From Parietichytrium sp. I65-24A (lineage: Eukaryota; Sar; Bigyra; Thraustochytrida; Thraustochytriidae), in assembly GCA_012862575.1 (NCBI GenBank), contig BLSF01000017.1:434001-498000 (forward strand): DNA of 64,000 bases, given 5' to 3'. Both the position numbers and the translations under genes were made by a program. The notes under the pieces were generated by a model. It was not told the origin of the DNA, did no database searches, and saw nothing but the letters and a program-made list of their open reading frames with translations. Positions within the stretch are counted from its first letter, which is position 1; each line of letters starts with the position of its first letter. Of the stretch, positions 22,281-33,900 are shown one piece after another.

Positions 22281-23519
22281 ATGAGCTCGAGAATGGCCAT
22301 GCCGCTCGTGCTGGCAAATCTGGGGGGAGAAATGATGTACGTTCTGAATCAAAGGTTGCAAGCGCAAGGAATAGACTCCAAGAAGGCGCAACAGGTCTTG
22401 AACGACGTGATTGGAGCGATGTTCAACGCCAACTTTGTGGACGAGCTTTTCAAGCCTCACCAACTATATACTTTCCAACAAACAAAGCAGCTCTTTCAGC
22501 GTCTTGCGCACTGTTCTATTATGAAGTTGAACGACACGAGTATGGGCAAGCTGTACGATTTAATGACGATGGTCTTCAAGTTCCAGTTGCTGAACTGCCG
22601 ATCTCCGCGTGAGGTCCTTGACGTTACAGAGAGGCACTTGAGTACCATGGAAGATATGGTTGGGGATCACGTACAGGCAAGCATCGAAGATTTTCGTGCC
22701 AAGCTAGTCCAGCACTATCACTGTCTCTCCATTGGCCAGCTCTGGTTTTTGAAACAGACTCTGCTTGACTTTGTCTTAAACCGTCACGTGAAAATCTCAC
22801 TACTTTTACAGGAAAACTACCAAGCGACTGACGGCACCATCCACATTGACCTGGATGGGCCATGTCCTGCAGAAACCCCTGTACCTGGTAGTGTAAGGCA
22901 CTTCGACGCGGAAGCCAGTGTTGTCAATGAGTACCAGCTTGACATGGGTATTTTGCAAACTGCAAAAGTTGAGGATTACGACGAAAGTTCTTATACCAAA
23001 TCTCATGAGCTGCTCGGTGCGAATTTGTATGCTCTCTTCCGCGCACCTGCAAATGCTCCAGAACCACAACAGAACGAGAGCAAAGATGCAGATGAAGGGA
23101 AACGAGAGGTCACAGACGAGGAGAAACGCGAATTGGCAAACGAGGAGCTTGGGCGTCTTGCAGACTTGATTGTTCCTCGTTCTTCCGCGGCCAACAACGC
23201 GCAGAAGTTTCGGTTGAATCTTTTTGGCGGAATGGATGACCCGTTCGACTTTAATCTTTCTGGAGATGCCAAGTCGTACAAAGAAAAGGGTGAACCTTGC
23301 GGCGCTTCTAAAGACACGGACGAAGAAAGCAGGGAGAATAGAAAGCTCATCGATGCCAAGGCCGGGAGGAGATCTCTCCGTCAGCAGATGGACGACTTGG
23401 ATTTTGACGTTGAGACAGGCGCAAGCAAAGTTGCGGACAGCGGTGACGAGGACGACGGAGGCGACTTGCTTGATCTTCTGGATTCGGCCGCTGCTGAAGA
23501 CGGGGTCAGGCACAAATAA
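22281..23519 (+). CDS. OSCP1: OSCP1 (organic solute carrier partner 1 / NOR1) homologue
   Basis: 412 residues, one exon. The N-terminal two thirds match the OSCP1 family closely: LVLANLGGEMMYVLNQRL near the start, KAQQVLNDVIGAMFN, FVDELFKPHQLY, RLAHCSIMKLN and KLYDLMTMVFKFQ. The C-terminal third is acidic and low-complexity, with DEEKRE repeats and a DEDDGGDLLDLLD end. OSCP1 is conserved across flagellated eukaryotes and appears in ciliary/flagellar proteomes; its molecular role is poorly defined. The gene faces MORN5 tail to tail with a 95-base gap, another gene of flagellated lineages. This supports a zoospore-forming organism. Confidence 0.94.
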   Translation: MSSRMAMPLVLANLGGEMMYVLNQRLQAQGIDSKKAQQVLNDVIGAMFNANFVDELFKPHQLYTFQQTKQLFQRLAHCSIMKLNDTSMGKLYDLMTMVFKFQLLNCRSPREVLDVTERHLSTMEDMVGDHVQASIEDFRAKLVQHYHCLSIGQLWFLKQTLLDFVLNRHVKISLLLQENYQATDGTIHIDLDGPCPAETPVPGSVRHFDAEASVVNEYQLDMGILQTAKVEDYDESSYTKSHELLGANLYALFRAPANAPEPQQNESKDADEGKREVTDEEKRELANEELGRLADLIVPRSSAANNAQKFRLNLFGGMDDPFDFNLSGDAKSYKEKGEPCGASKDTDEESRENRKLIDAKAGRRSLRQQMDDLDFDVETGASKVADSGDEDDGGDLLDLLDSAAAEDGVRHK

Positions 23520-23614
23520 ATTTTCCGCGAAAAACTCGTTCTCTTTTTCTTTTCACACATTTACATTTTTCTTTTTTCCCTTCTTGATGCCACCTATTGT
23601 GGTCCTCATTGGCG

Positions 23615-24257
23615 CTACTGGTCGCTTTTGCACTCTGTTTGTTTTCCCTCAAATTGCATAAAAGCTCTCTCGCGAATAATTTGTGCCTCCCACTCGCTGG
23701 GCTTGGGAAGCTCTTTCGAGAAGTCGTAGGAGTGAACCTGGTTTGTTCGAGCATCGTAATACCCATTCATGCAGTCAAATGTGCTATCAGGAATCTTGTT
23801 GTATCCTTTATGGTCAGAGGCGCGGATGTTGGATTTCCCTGACGGCGGGATGCCCGAAAGATGCTCGCTAAAGTAGCGACGGTCTTTTTCAGTGCAGTAC
23901 CACTCCATTGTCTCCGCATGCTTGAGCCCATCTTCAAAGGTGAATTCTCCGGAAACCAATTTCCCATTATCCCACACTCCTTCGTACTTGCCCTCGCCTG
24001 GGAACTGCAACACCCCTTTCCCATGGAATGCGCCATTTTTGAACGTGCCTCGGTATTGCGTGCCGTTGGGAAAAGTGTATGTCGCGGGCATGTCACTGTT
24101 CATTCTGCCGTGCGCCACACTGCCATCATACTTTTACAATTGTACACGAAATCATGGAATGGTGTCAGCGAGCTCGAGAGCTTCACGAAACAACCTGGCA
24201 TGCTGAACAAATATCGTCGCCCCCGACACTTACCTGCGGTGCAAACAGATCAGCCAT
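23615..24257 (-). CDS. MORN5: MORN5-like MORN-repeat protein
   Basis: Two exons: 24234-24257 (MADLFAPQ) and 23615-24130, with an intron at 24131-24233 (GTAAGT...AAAAG). The spliced protein has 179 residues; human MORN5 has 161. Without exon 1 the frame would lack an ATG at its proper place. With it, the start reads MADLFAPQYDGSVAHGRM, in register with the family. MORN units are YTFPNGTQYRGTFKNGAFHGKG and LQFPGEGKYEGVWDNG. After them come the family-specific segments TFEDGLKH, WYCTEKDRRYFSEHLSG and FDCMNGYYD. MORN5 is a sperm/cilium-associated protein of unclear function; MORN motifs often bind membranes or act as scaffolds. It is convergent with OSCP1. Confidence 0.9.
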
Positions 24258-25050
24258 CTCTCCGTGGGTCTGGATTCGTGCTTCGTCCTCTACGCCGTTC
24301 GAAGTTGGCACCTCAAGTGCACGTCTCTGGAGCGATCGGAAAGCGCTGGCTCTTGCGAGATTCTGATTGCTCCTCTTCCGTTCACCAGCCGACGCTTTCT
24401 TCGCTTTGGGCGTCTGTTTCTTGCTTGCGCTGACGGTCAAGCAAGGTACTCAAAGCTCACGGTGGAATTGGAAATAATGCACACAACTCCGTAAGTACAG
24501 TCGGCTAATGCTTTGGCTAACCGTGACTATTTCCAGTGTGGTCTCGCCGCGCTGGACCACGCCATCACGCCGCGGATTCTTTGGACGGGAGGGTGCCAAC
24601 ACTCAAACGAACAAATCGTGGAACGTGAAGGAGAATATAGAACTCTTCTCCTGGTGACGACGTCGTTTAGGCGATCAGGTACCTTGAGGTACCGGTACCG
24701 ATACTCTAGTAGCTCGTACTCACACTCAGCCCTAGTAATAGTGTACTCACTCACAGTCAGTACACAATCTCCGCAGTTAAAAGCAAAAGTAAGTGGAAGG
24801 TTATTTCACGTGGCAAGGACGTGATGACAACCTATGGCATAGTACCCATAGTCACCCTAATCTGAGGGATGTGACATGATGTGACGTGCGAAAACGACAC
24901 AGTCCAAATTGTCCTCAACCTTCTTCCTCTGCAATTCAAGCTCCTTCGAGGAGCTTTTCTGCGTTGGACTCTCGGGCTTGGCGAGGAAGAAGACGAACAG
25001 AACTTGTTGACCGTGATCATTCAGTCATTCGCCTCGCCGTCACCGTCGAA
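24258..25050. other. Divergent promoter region with GTAC palindromes
   Basis: About 790 bases between the starts of MORN5 and the unrecognised gene at 25051. Overlapping ggtacc/accggtac palindromes lie at 24678-24700, followed by gtactcac and cagtcagtac words to about 24765. The frame of the downstream gene stays open for 55 codons upstream of its ATG but has no ATG of its own there. Confidence 0.6.
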
Positions 25051-26604
25051 ATGAGTGGGGTGCAGTTTCCTTTGGACGGAGAGGGCAAGAGGTCTACCAC
25101 TGAGCCCGCCAAGGATGTGTGGGCTTCTGCGTTTGCCCAAGTGGACGAGACGCTTGTACGAGCTCTGATGGAAGAGAAGAATTGGCGGAAAAACTATGGC
25201 AAGCACCTCGTTCCTCTGAGCGATCTGAGTGTGAACTCTCCTGAGCTCACTATTGCTGTGGCTCGGGCCGGTCTTGAAGCCGTGCACGCCAACTTTGACT
25301 TTATTCGTGGAGACGATTGCATGAAGATTGGGAAAGCTATGAAGGCTTACTCTGATGTCCCCCAGACGGGCACGTTCGAGAGCGCACAGGAAGAATCTTG
25401 TGATTTCGATAAAGCGTTAAGTTTAAACATGGGCGGCCGGACCTACCGTGGAAAGGATCTTGTTGATCTGGTGCAGGCGAAATACGTGGCCGGGGAATGC
25501 GAGCGCGACGTTGTTGAAGCAATAGGTGACCTAGAAAAGAACAAATTCGGGTGGTGCGCGAGCCTGAAGGATACCTGCTTCGTGATTCTTGGCGCGACCT
25601 CTGAGCTTTGTCCATTTGACAAGCTCATGGAACTAGGGATGACTGTGGCTGCGATCGCCCGCCCAAACGAAAAGCGGCAAAGGGCGCTCATTGACTCTTG
25701 CTTGGCCTCGCCTGCAGGGGCACGTCTACATGTCCCTGTCTTGGGCTCACAGCCAGATCACGACAGTGACAGGCTTTCCGACCCAGACTACGTTTCTTCT
25801 GTTTGTGGCGGTGACATCTTGACAAATGCTCCAGAGCTGGCCAATTGGTTGGTTGCGCTCGAGCCGAATAAACGGCTCGTGATTGGGTCTTATATTTACC
25901 TCGATGGTGGCGACCACGTTCGCGCCTCTGTCGCGATGGACGCAGTTGTGGAACAGGTATTGCGAAATCGTCCTGGAACTGGTTTGATGTACCTCGGAAC
26001 GCCAACCATTGTCTATCCTATTACCAAAGAGGCTCACGATGACTCAATTGCACGAGCAAAGGAGAGTCCTTGGTGGCATTCCCTGACAAGCACTGCTTTG
26101 GGTCCGTATCTCCCCAATGTTAAAGATCCTGTCATCGCTGACAAGATTAACCCGAGGGCCTCAAATCAGTCAAAGGAAATATACATGTACGATGCTATCA
26201 CCAGCGTGCAAGGGCCAAACTACATGCTTGCCAAAACAATCCAAAGCTGGCGATCTGTCATCGCTCGCGAAGAGTTTAAGGGCCGAGTGAGCGTAAATAT
26301 GACACCTGTTTGCAGAACCGACTCTGTCATGCACGTTGCTCTCGTGGCGCGCGCTGTCCACGGCATGACTGCATTTCCGCCGCTCGTTTCGTACGAGCCG
26401 CAGACTGCGAAAGAGCTGATGGCCCTATTGGCCATCTACGATCTTTGCTCCGAAACGTCAGCAGCAAATCCCGACGTTCAGCTCCGCAACCCTCTTGAGC
26501 TGTTGTCCACCTGCGGCGTGCACGGAGGCCTATGGCGGACCGCTTATCGCTACGAATCGATTGCAAAGAGTGCAGTAATTTTGAACTACCTTCATCTTGC
26601 TTAA
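25051..26604 (+). CDS. Conserved-looking protein of unknown function with a Rossmann-like motif
   Basis: 517 residues from the ATG at 25051 (MSGVQFPLDGEGK), one exon. The codon pattern and even composition look like those of a real enzyme. A central segment, TCFVILGATSELCPFDKLME followed by LGMTVAAIARP, looks like a nucleotide-binding beta-alpha-beta turn. Later segments are glycine-rich (YIYLDGGDHVRASVAMDAVV and GTGLMYLGTPTIVYPIT), and PNYMLAKTIQSWRSVIAR looks conserved. I have an impression that similar uncharacterised proteins occur in bacteria and algae, but I cannot name a family. It lies in tandem with the MAP2K and hydrolase genes, with 353 bases to the next start. Confidence 0.8.
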   Translation: MSGVQFPLDGEGKRSTTEPAKDVWASAFAQVDETLVRALMEEKNWRKNYGKHLVPLSDLSVNSPELTIAVARAGLEAVHANFDFIRGDDCMKIGKAMKAYSDVPQTGTFESAQEESCDFDKALSLNMGGRTYRGKDLVDLVQAKYVAGECERDVVEAIGDLEKNKFGWCASLKDTCFVILGATSELCPFDKLMELGMTVAAIARPNEKRQRALIDSCLASPAGARLHVPVLGSQPDHDSDRLSDPDYVSSVCGGDILTNAPELANWLVALEPNKRLVIGSYIYLDGGDHVRASVAMDAVVEQVLRNRPGTGLMYLGTPTIVYPITKEAHDDSIARAKESPWWHSLTSTALGPYLPNVKDPVIADKINPRASNQSKEIYMYDAITSVQGPNYMLAKTIQSWRSVIAREEFKGRVSVNMTPVCRTDSVMHVALVARAVHGMTAFPPLVSYEPQTAKELMALLAIYDLCSETSAANPDVQLRNPLELLSTCGVHGGLWRTAYRYESIAKSAVILNYLHLA

Positions 26605-26957
26605 ACGAAAAAAGACTTTGACAGTGAATAACACTACATCTTGCAAACCATCCTGCATCATGAATGAAAGAATGAAAGAAAGGAAACAATCCAAGAAATG
26701 AGGCAGAAATTGCTTGTGTTGTCATTGTCACACCGCATTCCCTTAGGGTTTGCGGTGATAGTTTGATTGACGATGACCGTGACTACTGTTAGAGTAGCCT
26801 CACACCGGACGGAAAGACCGGTTTGAGCGAAAGGGGTGGTACGGACGGGACAGCGGCCAACTCCACCGAGTAACCACGGGAAACGAGTCTTCCATCTGCT
26901 AGTCGTCCGTCGGCAGGAGTAGATGGTGGTGGCGCAGCGTTTTGGCAGAGTCGACAA

Positions 26958-28783
26958 ATGAAGTCTGCGAGCAACTCGCTGCTTGCGCTGGCGCAAGTCG
27001 GTATGGAAAATGCACCGCAAGTACGAACGTCGCACAGTTTCGAGAGTCCACCGAAAGCTCCTGCGCTTGTTTTGCATAGCCCAGAGTCTGCCACCTCTCA
27101 TGGTGGAACTCACTCTAGGTCATTGAGTTCTAAAAGAAAGCTTCGCTTCGGACAGAACACTCCTCTTTTGGATGTGGGAATAATCGAGAACCAAAACTCA
27201 ACAGGCCCATTCTCCAGCTGTGTATCCGGCGAGACGGAACATTTTCCATTAGATTCTGGTGGGGAAAGAGAGCGTGGGCGCCGCGCTGTCTCCTCTTCCT
27301 CTTCCTACTCATCACGGAGCCCAAACCAATTCGGAGAAAATGCTTTCCTCGAGGAAACTAAGACACAAAATGAAGATCGCCCTCGTTGCCGTACAAGGCC
27401 AAACCAAAGGGACGCGTTCTACCAACTGAGTAGTTCAGGAACCCTGCATGTACCGGGATTCATGGTTCGTCATGATGGGCTGTCGCCTCCGGGACAGCAA
27501 CAAAGAAGCGGAAGCCAGCAGTTGGACTCTCCAGAGGCGGAGCGTGAGAGGAGTTTGAACGGAAGCAAGCCAGGGACGAGAAACAGCGCGAAGAAACAGC
27601 GATGGAGAAATCGCTTACTTGCGTTCGCTGCGAGTAATAGATCTGAGAGAGCAAATAAAAAGGCTCACCCTCACCAAGATTCAGATTTTGCAGTTGTAGG
27701 TTCCGCGATGCAAGTCCCTCCAACAGCGACTAGTGGAGCAAAAATTCGAGAAATGGAAAAGCGACGTGGCATCGTTTTCAGCCGAAGCGAATTAGATTTC
27801 TTGAAACGATTAGGTAAAGGCGCAAGCGGTACTGTAAGACTTGCTCGCCACACGTCAACAGGAAAGCTCGTTGCAGTTAAGGAAGTTCCTGTCTTTGATG
27901 ATGTCAAACGTTCACAGATGGTGTCAGAACTCAAGTTATTGTATAGCAATGTGATGCCATTTTCGAGCGCATCTAACTGGGAAGGTGCCGAAGGTCAAGG
28001 ACGGACATATTGTAAATACATTGTCGGTATGTATGATTGTTTTGTTGACAAGCCTGACTCTACCATCAATCTGGTCCTGGAATACATGGACGGCGGTTCG
28101 GTGCAGGATTTAGTGGATAAAAATGGCGTATTGGAATCTTCTCAAATTGCTGCTGTCCTACACTGTTCACTTCGAGGGCTCGTGCACCTTCACAGGTCAC
28201 GCCAACTTCATCGCGATATCAAGCCGAGTAACCTGCTCATATCTAAATCGACCCCCGGATTAGTCAAGCTCAGTGATTTCGGAATCTCGCGAGCATTTGG
28301 ATCACTTTCTGCAGCCCAAACTTTCGTGGGTTCCTTGAGCTATATGGCTCCAGAGCGAATCAGTGGAGACGATGAAGGCTACACATATCCTTCAGGTAAG
28401 TAACTTGATTCATTTTTTTCAGATCCCGATTTCCGTGGGCCAAAGCTAACGATCTCCCGCATCTGGCGACTGATCAAACAGACATTTGGTCTCTTGGGCT
28501 TGTTGCTTTTGTTTGCGCAGCAGGGAGACATCCCTACCAGAGCGAATACGACGACCAAGGTTATTGGGGTCTCGTACATGCGATAGGTGAGCGACCCTCG
28601 CCTTCCTTGTTTCTTGAGCTAGAAAGAAACCACAGCCCTCCGCGCCGCTCCTTGGCTCAACTCTGTGATCTCGTGTCTCGCTGTCTATCCAAGTTGCCTC
28701 AGCAAAGACCGAGTGCTGCAGAACTTCTTGAACACCCCTTTTTAAAGACTGAATTTCCATTCGAAAATACCGACCACTGCTAA
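26958..28783 (+). CDS. MAP kinase kinase-like (STE7 group) protein kinase
   Basis: Two exons (26958-28395 and 28482-28783) with an intron at 28396-28481 (GTAAGT...AACAG, CTAAC branch-like motif near 28446). Splicing completes the Asp of the DIWSLG motif and yields about 579 residues. The first ~275 residues are Ser/Arg-rich and probably disordered. The kinase domain follows: LGKGASGTV at about 284, catalytic K308 in VAVKE, H418-R-D420 in LHRDIKPSNLL, D440-F-G and a MEK-like activation segment ending FVGSLSYMAPERI. The C-lobe ends LPQQRPSAAELLEHPFLK. All catalytic residues are present, so it should be an active dual-specificity kinase upstream of a MAPK. Assignment to MAP2K rests on the activation-segment pattern and overall similarity. 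Confidence 0.9.
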
Positions 28784-29015
28784 TGTGTAGAACAAAGCAA
28801 GTCGCTTCAAAGATTATGTATAGTTTTTTGTCTGCCCAGACCTGTTGCTCTCTTCGACGGTTTGGCCACCGCCCCCCTATGGCAGAGGCTACAGCTGGTC
28901 TCAGCTACGGAAGACTAGTCTTTCGCATGGACACAGACGCAGTGGTGCGCACCCCGTCCGCGTCGCGTTCAACCCAGCTGGCACGCTAACGGGTAAAGAA
29001 AAACCAGGAAAAAGA

Positions 29016-30545
29016 ATGGATGTTGCCCTGGATATAGCCGTCGAGCCCATATTCGCGCAACGCATCGCAGATGCAGGAGGCACAGTCATTGGAAGGCATA
29101 GAGGAGAAGGGGTTCAGCCAAGAGGATATTTTGATCAAGGGCGAGGGCCTTCAGCCACTTTGAAGAGAAACCTCCGACATGTGTGGCAACTGGTAAGGCT
29201 TCGGCTCTCCGCAACAAAAGCACTCTTGGCTTTATTGGGGAGAATTATCATTCGTCCCGCGGTATCCATTGCGGGCCTGGTCCTCATCGCTCGCCGGCTT
29301 TGGACCAAACGATATCACTTGACCCTGTTGGAAGCTGCTTTGCTCGCTCTTGGTATTGATGGAGTGCTCAACCTGCTAAGAAATAAGCGCATAGCGGATT
29401 ACAGTCCAGCTGTGCCGATTCTGCCGGGCATATATCACTCAGGCGAGCCCGGTCGCATGAAGTCCATTCTTGACCACTTAAATTTAGAGGGGACGCAGAA
29501 GTATAAGTCACCACTGTTTCTTTTACACGGTGATGCAAGAACAGTCGCTTCGACCGCACTCAACCGTGGAACCAAGCGCGTGGAATACATCCGATGTTGC
29601 TTCCCGTCGACGGTGGCAAGAGAAGAAATCTTCGGGATCAGCCTTGACTGGGTCCACCCGAAAGCAAGGCGGTCCACCTCTTCGAGCGCATTTGTTGCGC
29701 TCATTCTAGCTGGCGTTGGTGGTGACTCCAACGCGTCTTACGTACAAGAAGCAGCTCACACGATCTCGCACCAAGGCTGGACTGCCGTGGTCCTTGGTCC
29801 TCGGGGACTAGGAAACACCACCCCAGTTAGAGACGTCAAGAACATCTTCAATCCATCTACTCAGCTGAGAGACGTCATGGAGAGCATCCGAATAATCAAT
29901 CACTATTTTCGCGGACAAAGAGTTCAAATCGTGTTGCTAGGATTCTCTCTGGGTGGTATTTTGCTTTGTAATCTGCTAAGCAGAAATGCGGATCGGCTGC
30001 CAGAGAATGTCGTTGGCGCAATGTCTATAAGCGGAGCTTTCAAATGTGACATGATGACGGACCAACGTTACATCAAATCTTATCAGCCACTCATCGTGCC
30101 AGGTTTGCTGCGCGAAATTCTGGAAAAGTATGGAAGCCAGCTGGAAGATGTTTTGACACAAGAAGAGCACACAAATTTGCTTCAATCCACTACGTATGAA
30201 GAACTCTTTCACAATTTCTTCGCCAAAGTGTCAGCGCTGTCCGATCAGTCTACACCCTCGTTCGAGGACTGGAAGGCAGCGCAAGAAGGCTACAGTTTTC
30301 GAAGAAATGTTCGAATTCCGCTCCTCTTGGTGACGGCTTGTGATGATCCTCTCCACCACCCGGAAAACGTTGGACTTGAATGTCATGAAGACTCGCATCT
30401 CTATGAGAGCTCCAACGTAGCCTACTGGGTCACCGAGCACGGTGGTCATGTGGCATGGCCGACATCCAGCCCAACACAATATCACTACTTGAATGGTTTA
30501 GTCAATGCGTTTTTATCTGCGTGCGTTTCTGCGCCGGGAATCTGA
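29016..30545 (+). CDS. Alpha/beta hydrolase, EMB8/ABHD1-3-like
   Basis: 509 residues from the ATG at 29016. A hydrophobic segment (about 70-115, including ALLALLGRIIIRPAVSIAGLV) suggests membrane anchoring. The hydrolase domain has the nucleophile elbow GFSLGG (S311), an acid candidate in CDDPLHHP (D443 or D444), and a His in EHGGHVAWP (H475 or H478). These fit the ABHD1/3-EMB8 family, whose members hydrolyse or remodel phospholipids and other esters at membranes. The frame is open for a further 57 codons upstream but has no ATG there, and the preceding kinase gene ends only 232 bases away. It converges on the ZRANB3-like gene. Confidence 0.87.
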   Translation: MDVALDIAVEPIFAQRIADAGGTVIGRHRGEGVQPRGYFDQGRGPSATLKRNLRHVWQLVRLRLSATKALLALLGRIIIRPAVSIAGLVLIARRLWTKRYHLTLLEAALLALGIDGVLNLLRNKRIADYSPAVPILPGIYHSGEPGRMKSILDHLNLEGTQKYKSPLFLLHGDARTVASTALNRGTKRVEYIRCCFPSTVAREEIFGISLDWVHPKARRSTSSSAFVALILAGVGGDSNASYVQEAAHTISHQGWTAVVLGPRGLGNTTPVRDVKNIFNPSTQLRDVMESIRIINHYFRGQRVQIVLLGFSLGGILLCNLLSRNADRLPENVVGAMSISGAFKCDMMTDQRYIKSYQPLIVPGLLREILEKYGSQLEDVLTQEEHTNLLQSTTYEELFHNFFAKVSALSDQSTPSFEDWKAAQEGYSFRRNVRIPLLLVTACDDPLHHPENVGLECHEDSHLYESSNVAYWVTEHGGHVAWPTSSPTQYHYLNGLVNAFLSACVSAPGI

Positions 30546-30948
30546 CAGCATTTGGACGATTAATTTTTGTAAGTGCAGCAGATATTCCTTTCTCATGTTG
30601 ACGGGTAACTATTTCTTTCGAGTCGAGTAGAGCGAATGGGAGAGTTGGGAAAGCTTTTGGCTTTCAGTTCCAGCCGCGACGCATTTTGCAAAGCTCATTC
30701 GACGTTGGCAGACGGATAAAGCGATTTGATTTTTCTGACCCCCCTTCCTATTTTGAGGCAGAGGAGAACGGAGACGGCGAGATACTAAAAGTCATCGCGC
30801 TCCTTTTCGTTCTTACTTTCTTGGGCGAAGCTGAATGGCACATGTTTTCTCGCCCTTCCTCTGCAATGAAATTGGGATTGTGCTTTACAAGAGCTTCGTA
30901 TTTACATTTTTATTTCCATTTCCATTCAAATTTGTTCTAGTAATACTT
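30546..30948. other. 3'-3' intergenic gap
   Basis: About 400 bases between the stop codons of two convergent genes. It is T-rich near 30900-30945. No gene and no GTAC-rich cluster are visible. Confidence 0.5.
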
Positions 30949-33900
30949 TCAATCACTTTCGCCAGAAAGCACAACATCATCTCCGTGTATTTTCTCTGAT
31001 TGCGCGCTCCTCGCTTCATTCTGGTGAAAATATGAACGTATATCCTTGGAATCGCCTGCCTGCTCGCTCAAGCGATTAGCTTTTAGTTGCCCCATCAATT
31101 TCCGAGTCTCTTTCTCATGGCATGGCGTGCAAAGAGTTCGAAAGTTCTCCATGCCGCACTGGCCGCCCCCGACTGAGACCGCTATGATGTGGTCCGCCTG
31201 CCAAAAATCGCCTTCCGTAGGATTTTCAACCAATTTTTTGTTCGCTTTGAACCCGGATGCAAGCAAACGTTGAAATCGTTCTGCAGGAGTGAGAAGCTTA
31301 ATAGTTTCGTAAAAGTCGTGCGCATCAATCTTGCAGAGCTGGCAAATACCCCGCTCTACTTCGTAAAGTTGGCGACGAATACTCGACGAGTTAGATTTCA
31401 AACGCTCCTTCAAATAACAATCCAAGGAGCAAACGCCAATCTGAATGAATGAATCGCACAGCTCAGCATTGCACTCCACGCAGAACCCATGTTTTGCAAC
31501 CTCTTTTGATGTGTAACGTTCGTAACATTGACCAGGCTTCAGAGAAACGGAGGAGCGCTTCGCATACAACACAGACAGCAATGGAAGTTGGATGAGATCT
31601 CCAGAAATTTCCTTCCTCTCCATTGGCCGCAGCCTGCTCCATTGATTCGCAAAAGCGCGCAACTGAGACCGGAATTGAGGCGCAACCTGCGCACAGTCTT
31701 CTTTCAAAAGCTGGTCTGGCGCGAAGTTAATAGCGAGGGACTGCTTGTCACTGTCATACACGAAAACTCGGCCAGTATTCTCACTGATCTTGAAGTACAG
31801 AGACAGATTCGACAAGCTTTCCTGATTTTCTCCAGGCGAAGAATCCCAGTCAAGAATCTCATCATCACTTAGTGAGGCGCTTTTGCGTAACGCTACCCTC
31901 TTTCGCTTCGCCTCCGCCGGTGGGGCGACGTCAGAGTCGCTTCTCTTCTGGCCAACAAGAGGAGCGGGAAAGCTGTCATGACTTGTAGAGAGGTCAATCT
32001 CGAAGTCGTTCTGGTGTTGTTTGTTGAATCCGGGAAGGCTGCTTCTAGAATCTGTCAAGTCCAATAGCTCCACGGAGTTGCCCGGCTCTGGCCTTGAGGA
32101 TGAATGATGGGGAAGGGGAAGCGAATTCCGGCCTTGATCGTCCTCGCGAAGAGAAGAAAACTTTAACCAGCGCCGCATGTCTCCTGTGCGAAAATTTGCT
32201 TCTTTTTGCTGTATGTTTGCGTCACCGCTTCCCTCGTCTGTAACCCGTTGATCGTCGCCACTGCTTTGAGACGACTGGGAGTGAGAAGTTCGGCCCGCCC
32301 TTAAACGCTCATGCCGGTCTCCGTCAAGAGCCTTTCCTACAGTGTCTAGCTTGCGACAAATCATGGGCCAAATGATGTCGTCGAGGGTTCCTTGAGCCAT
32401 GAGATAGTGCACATTGACTGCACATTTCTGACCAATGCGGTGAGCGCGGTCTTCAGCTTGGATCAGAATGCCAGGGGTCCAGTGCATTTCAACGAATATA
32501 ATTGTCGACGCAGCTGTGAGCGTAATGCCCTGCCCAGCCGCTGTGACACTAAGAAGCGCCACTCGCACTCCAGAATCTTGATCTTGGAACTTTAGGACAT
32601 TGCTGTGCCGATCTTTAGGGGTAGTTGATCCATCGATGCGCATTAACTTGATTTTTTTTCTTGCAAGTTCTCGCTCCAATCCATCGAGCACGCAAATATG
32701 ATGGGCAAAGACAATGAATTTCTCGTCTGGGCTACCTTCTAGCATTGTGAGGACAAAATCAGTAGCGTTCGGAATTTTCGCCTCCCCCGTGCTTGAGTAC
32801 AACTGGCTGAAAATCTTCCTCTGCTCTCCGCGAGCAGAGCAGGCATGCTGGAGCGCTAAGTCATCATCTTGACCCGCTTTTGAGCAAGCTTGTACAAGCG
32901 CATGTAAGTCCACCTCCTTCAACTCCTTCATGAGTTGTTTGGCTTTTTGAAGCGCGGGGTTCGAGGTAGGGATGTCAAGTCTGATCTGCTGCCTTTGCTT
33001 CGCGGGGAGCTGATGCAGAACCACGCGCTTCAAACGACGGACCATGAATTGGCGCAAGCGCCAGTGAAGGACATTAAGATTTGATGAGCCGTTGAAGTCC
33101 ATTCCCCACGGCATCCTCCTTGGGTTACAAAACAGTCTTGTGAACTCGCCAAATGTCGGGAACAGATCAGGTCTTAGACCCGAGACCTGCGACCACAACT
33201 CGATAGGTTTCGCTAGAGCTGGAGTCCCGCTTAGCAGAGCTAAGCGCTTCGCGCCTGTCAATATGGCGCTTATCGACTTGGTTCGTACCGCCTGCGAACT
33301 CTTGATGTAGTGGGACTCGTCTAGGATGACGACCTTGAATTTGGCTTCCGTAATTTGCTTGGCGGATAGGCTGGAACTGGTGAACATCCCATATGTGCAA
33401 ATGGTTATTGGGGAGCCAAGATTCCCGGGAAAAGACCTCGACTGCACAATGTTGACCATGTTTGGTTCGAGTCCAGGGACCCATTTTTCTAATTCGTCTG
33501 CCCAGTTCAGCTTCACTGAGGACGGCGTGACGATTAAAACAGGCCATTCCTTCCTATAGGCAACGGCAAAGGCGATAGCTTGGACCGTTTTTCCAAGCCC
33601 CATCTCATCGGCAATCATTATCCTTCCTTTGCATGGACCCAAGGCAAACGCAATCGTCTGCCTCTGGAAAGGCAGGAGGTTGGAGACGAACTCCTTGGTG
33701 AATCTTTCGGATTCATGCAATATACGCTCAGCCTCCTCTACCGTAGGCAACTCCCAGTCTTCTGGATCGTCGACCTGATCACTGCTTTGCCTAGAGTCGC
33801 CCCTGCTCTTGCCCTTCGATCGGGCGAGGTCAGAAGGAGTCGATTTCCGGCACAAGTGTTCCAGGCACCTCTTCTGGTCAGCCAAGGGCAAGGCTTCAAC

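Noticed and set aside
22806-23513. 235-codon minus-strand frame within OSCP1.
   Set aside because: Shadow of the OSCP1 coding strand; OSCP1 is a clear family match.
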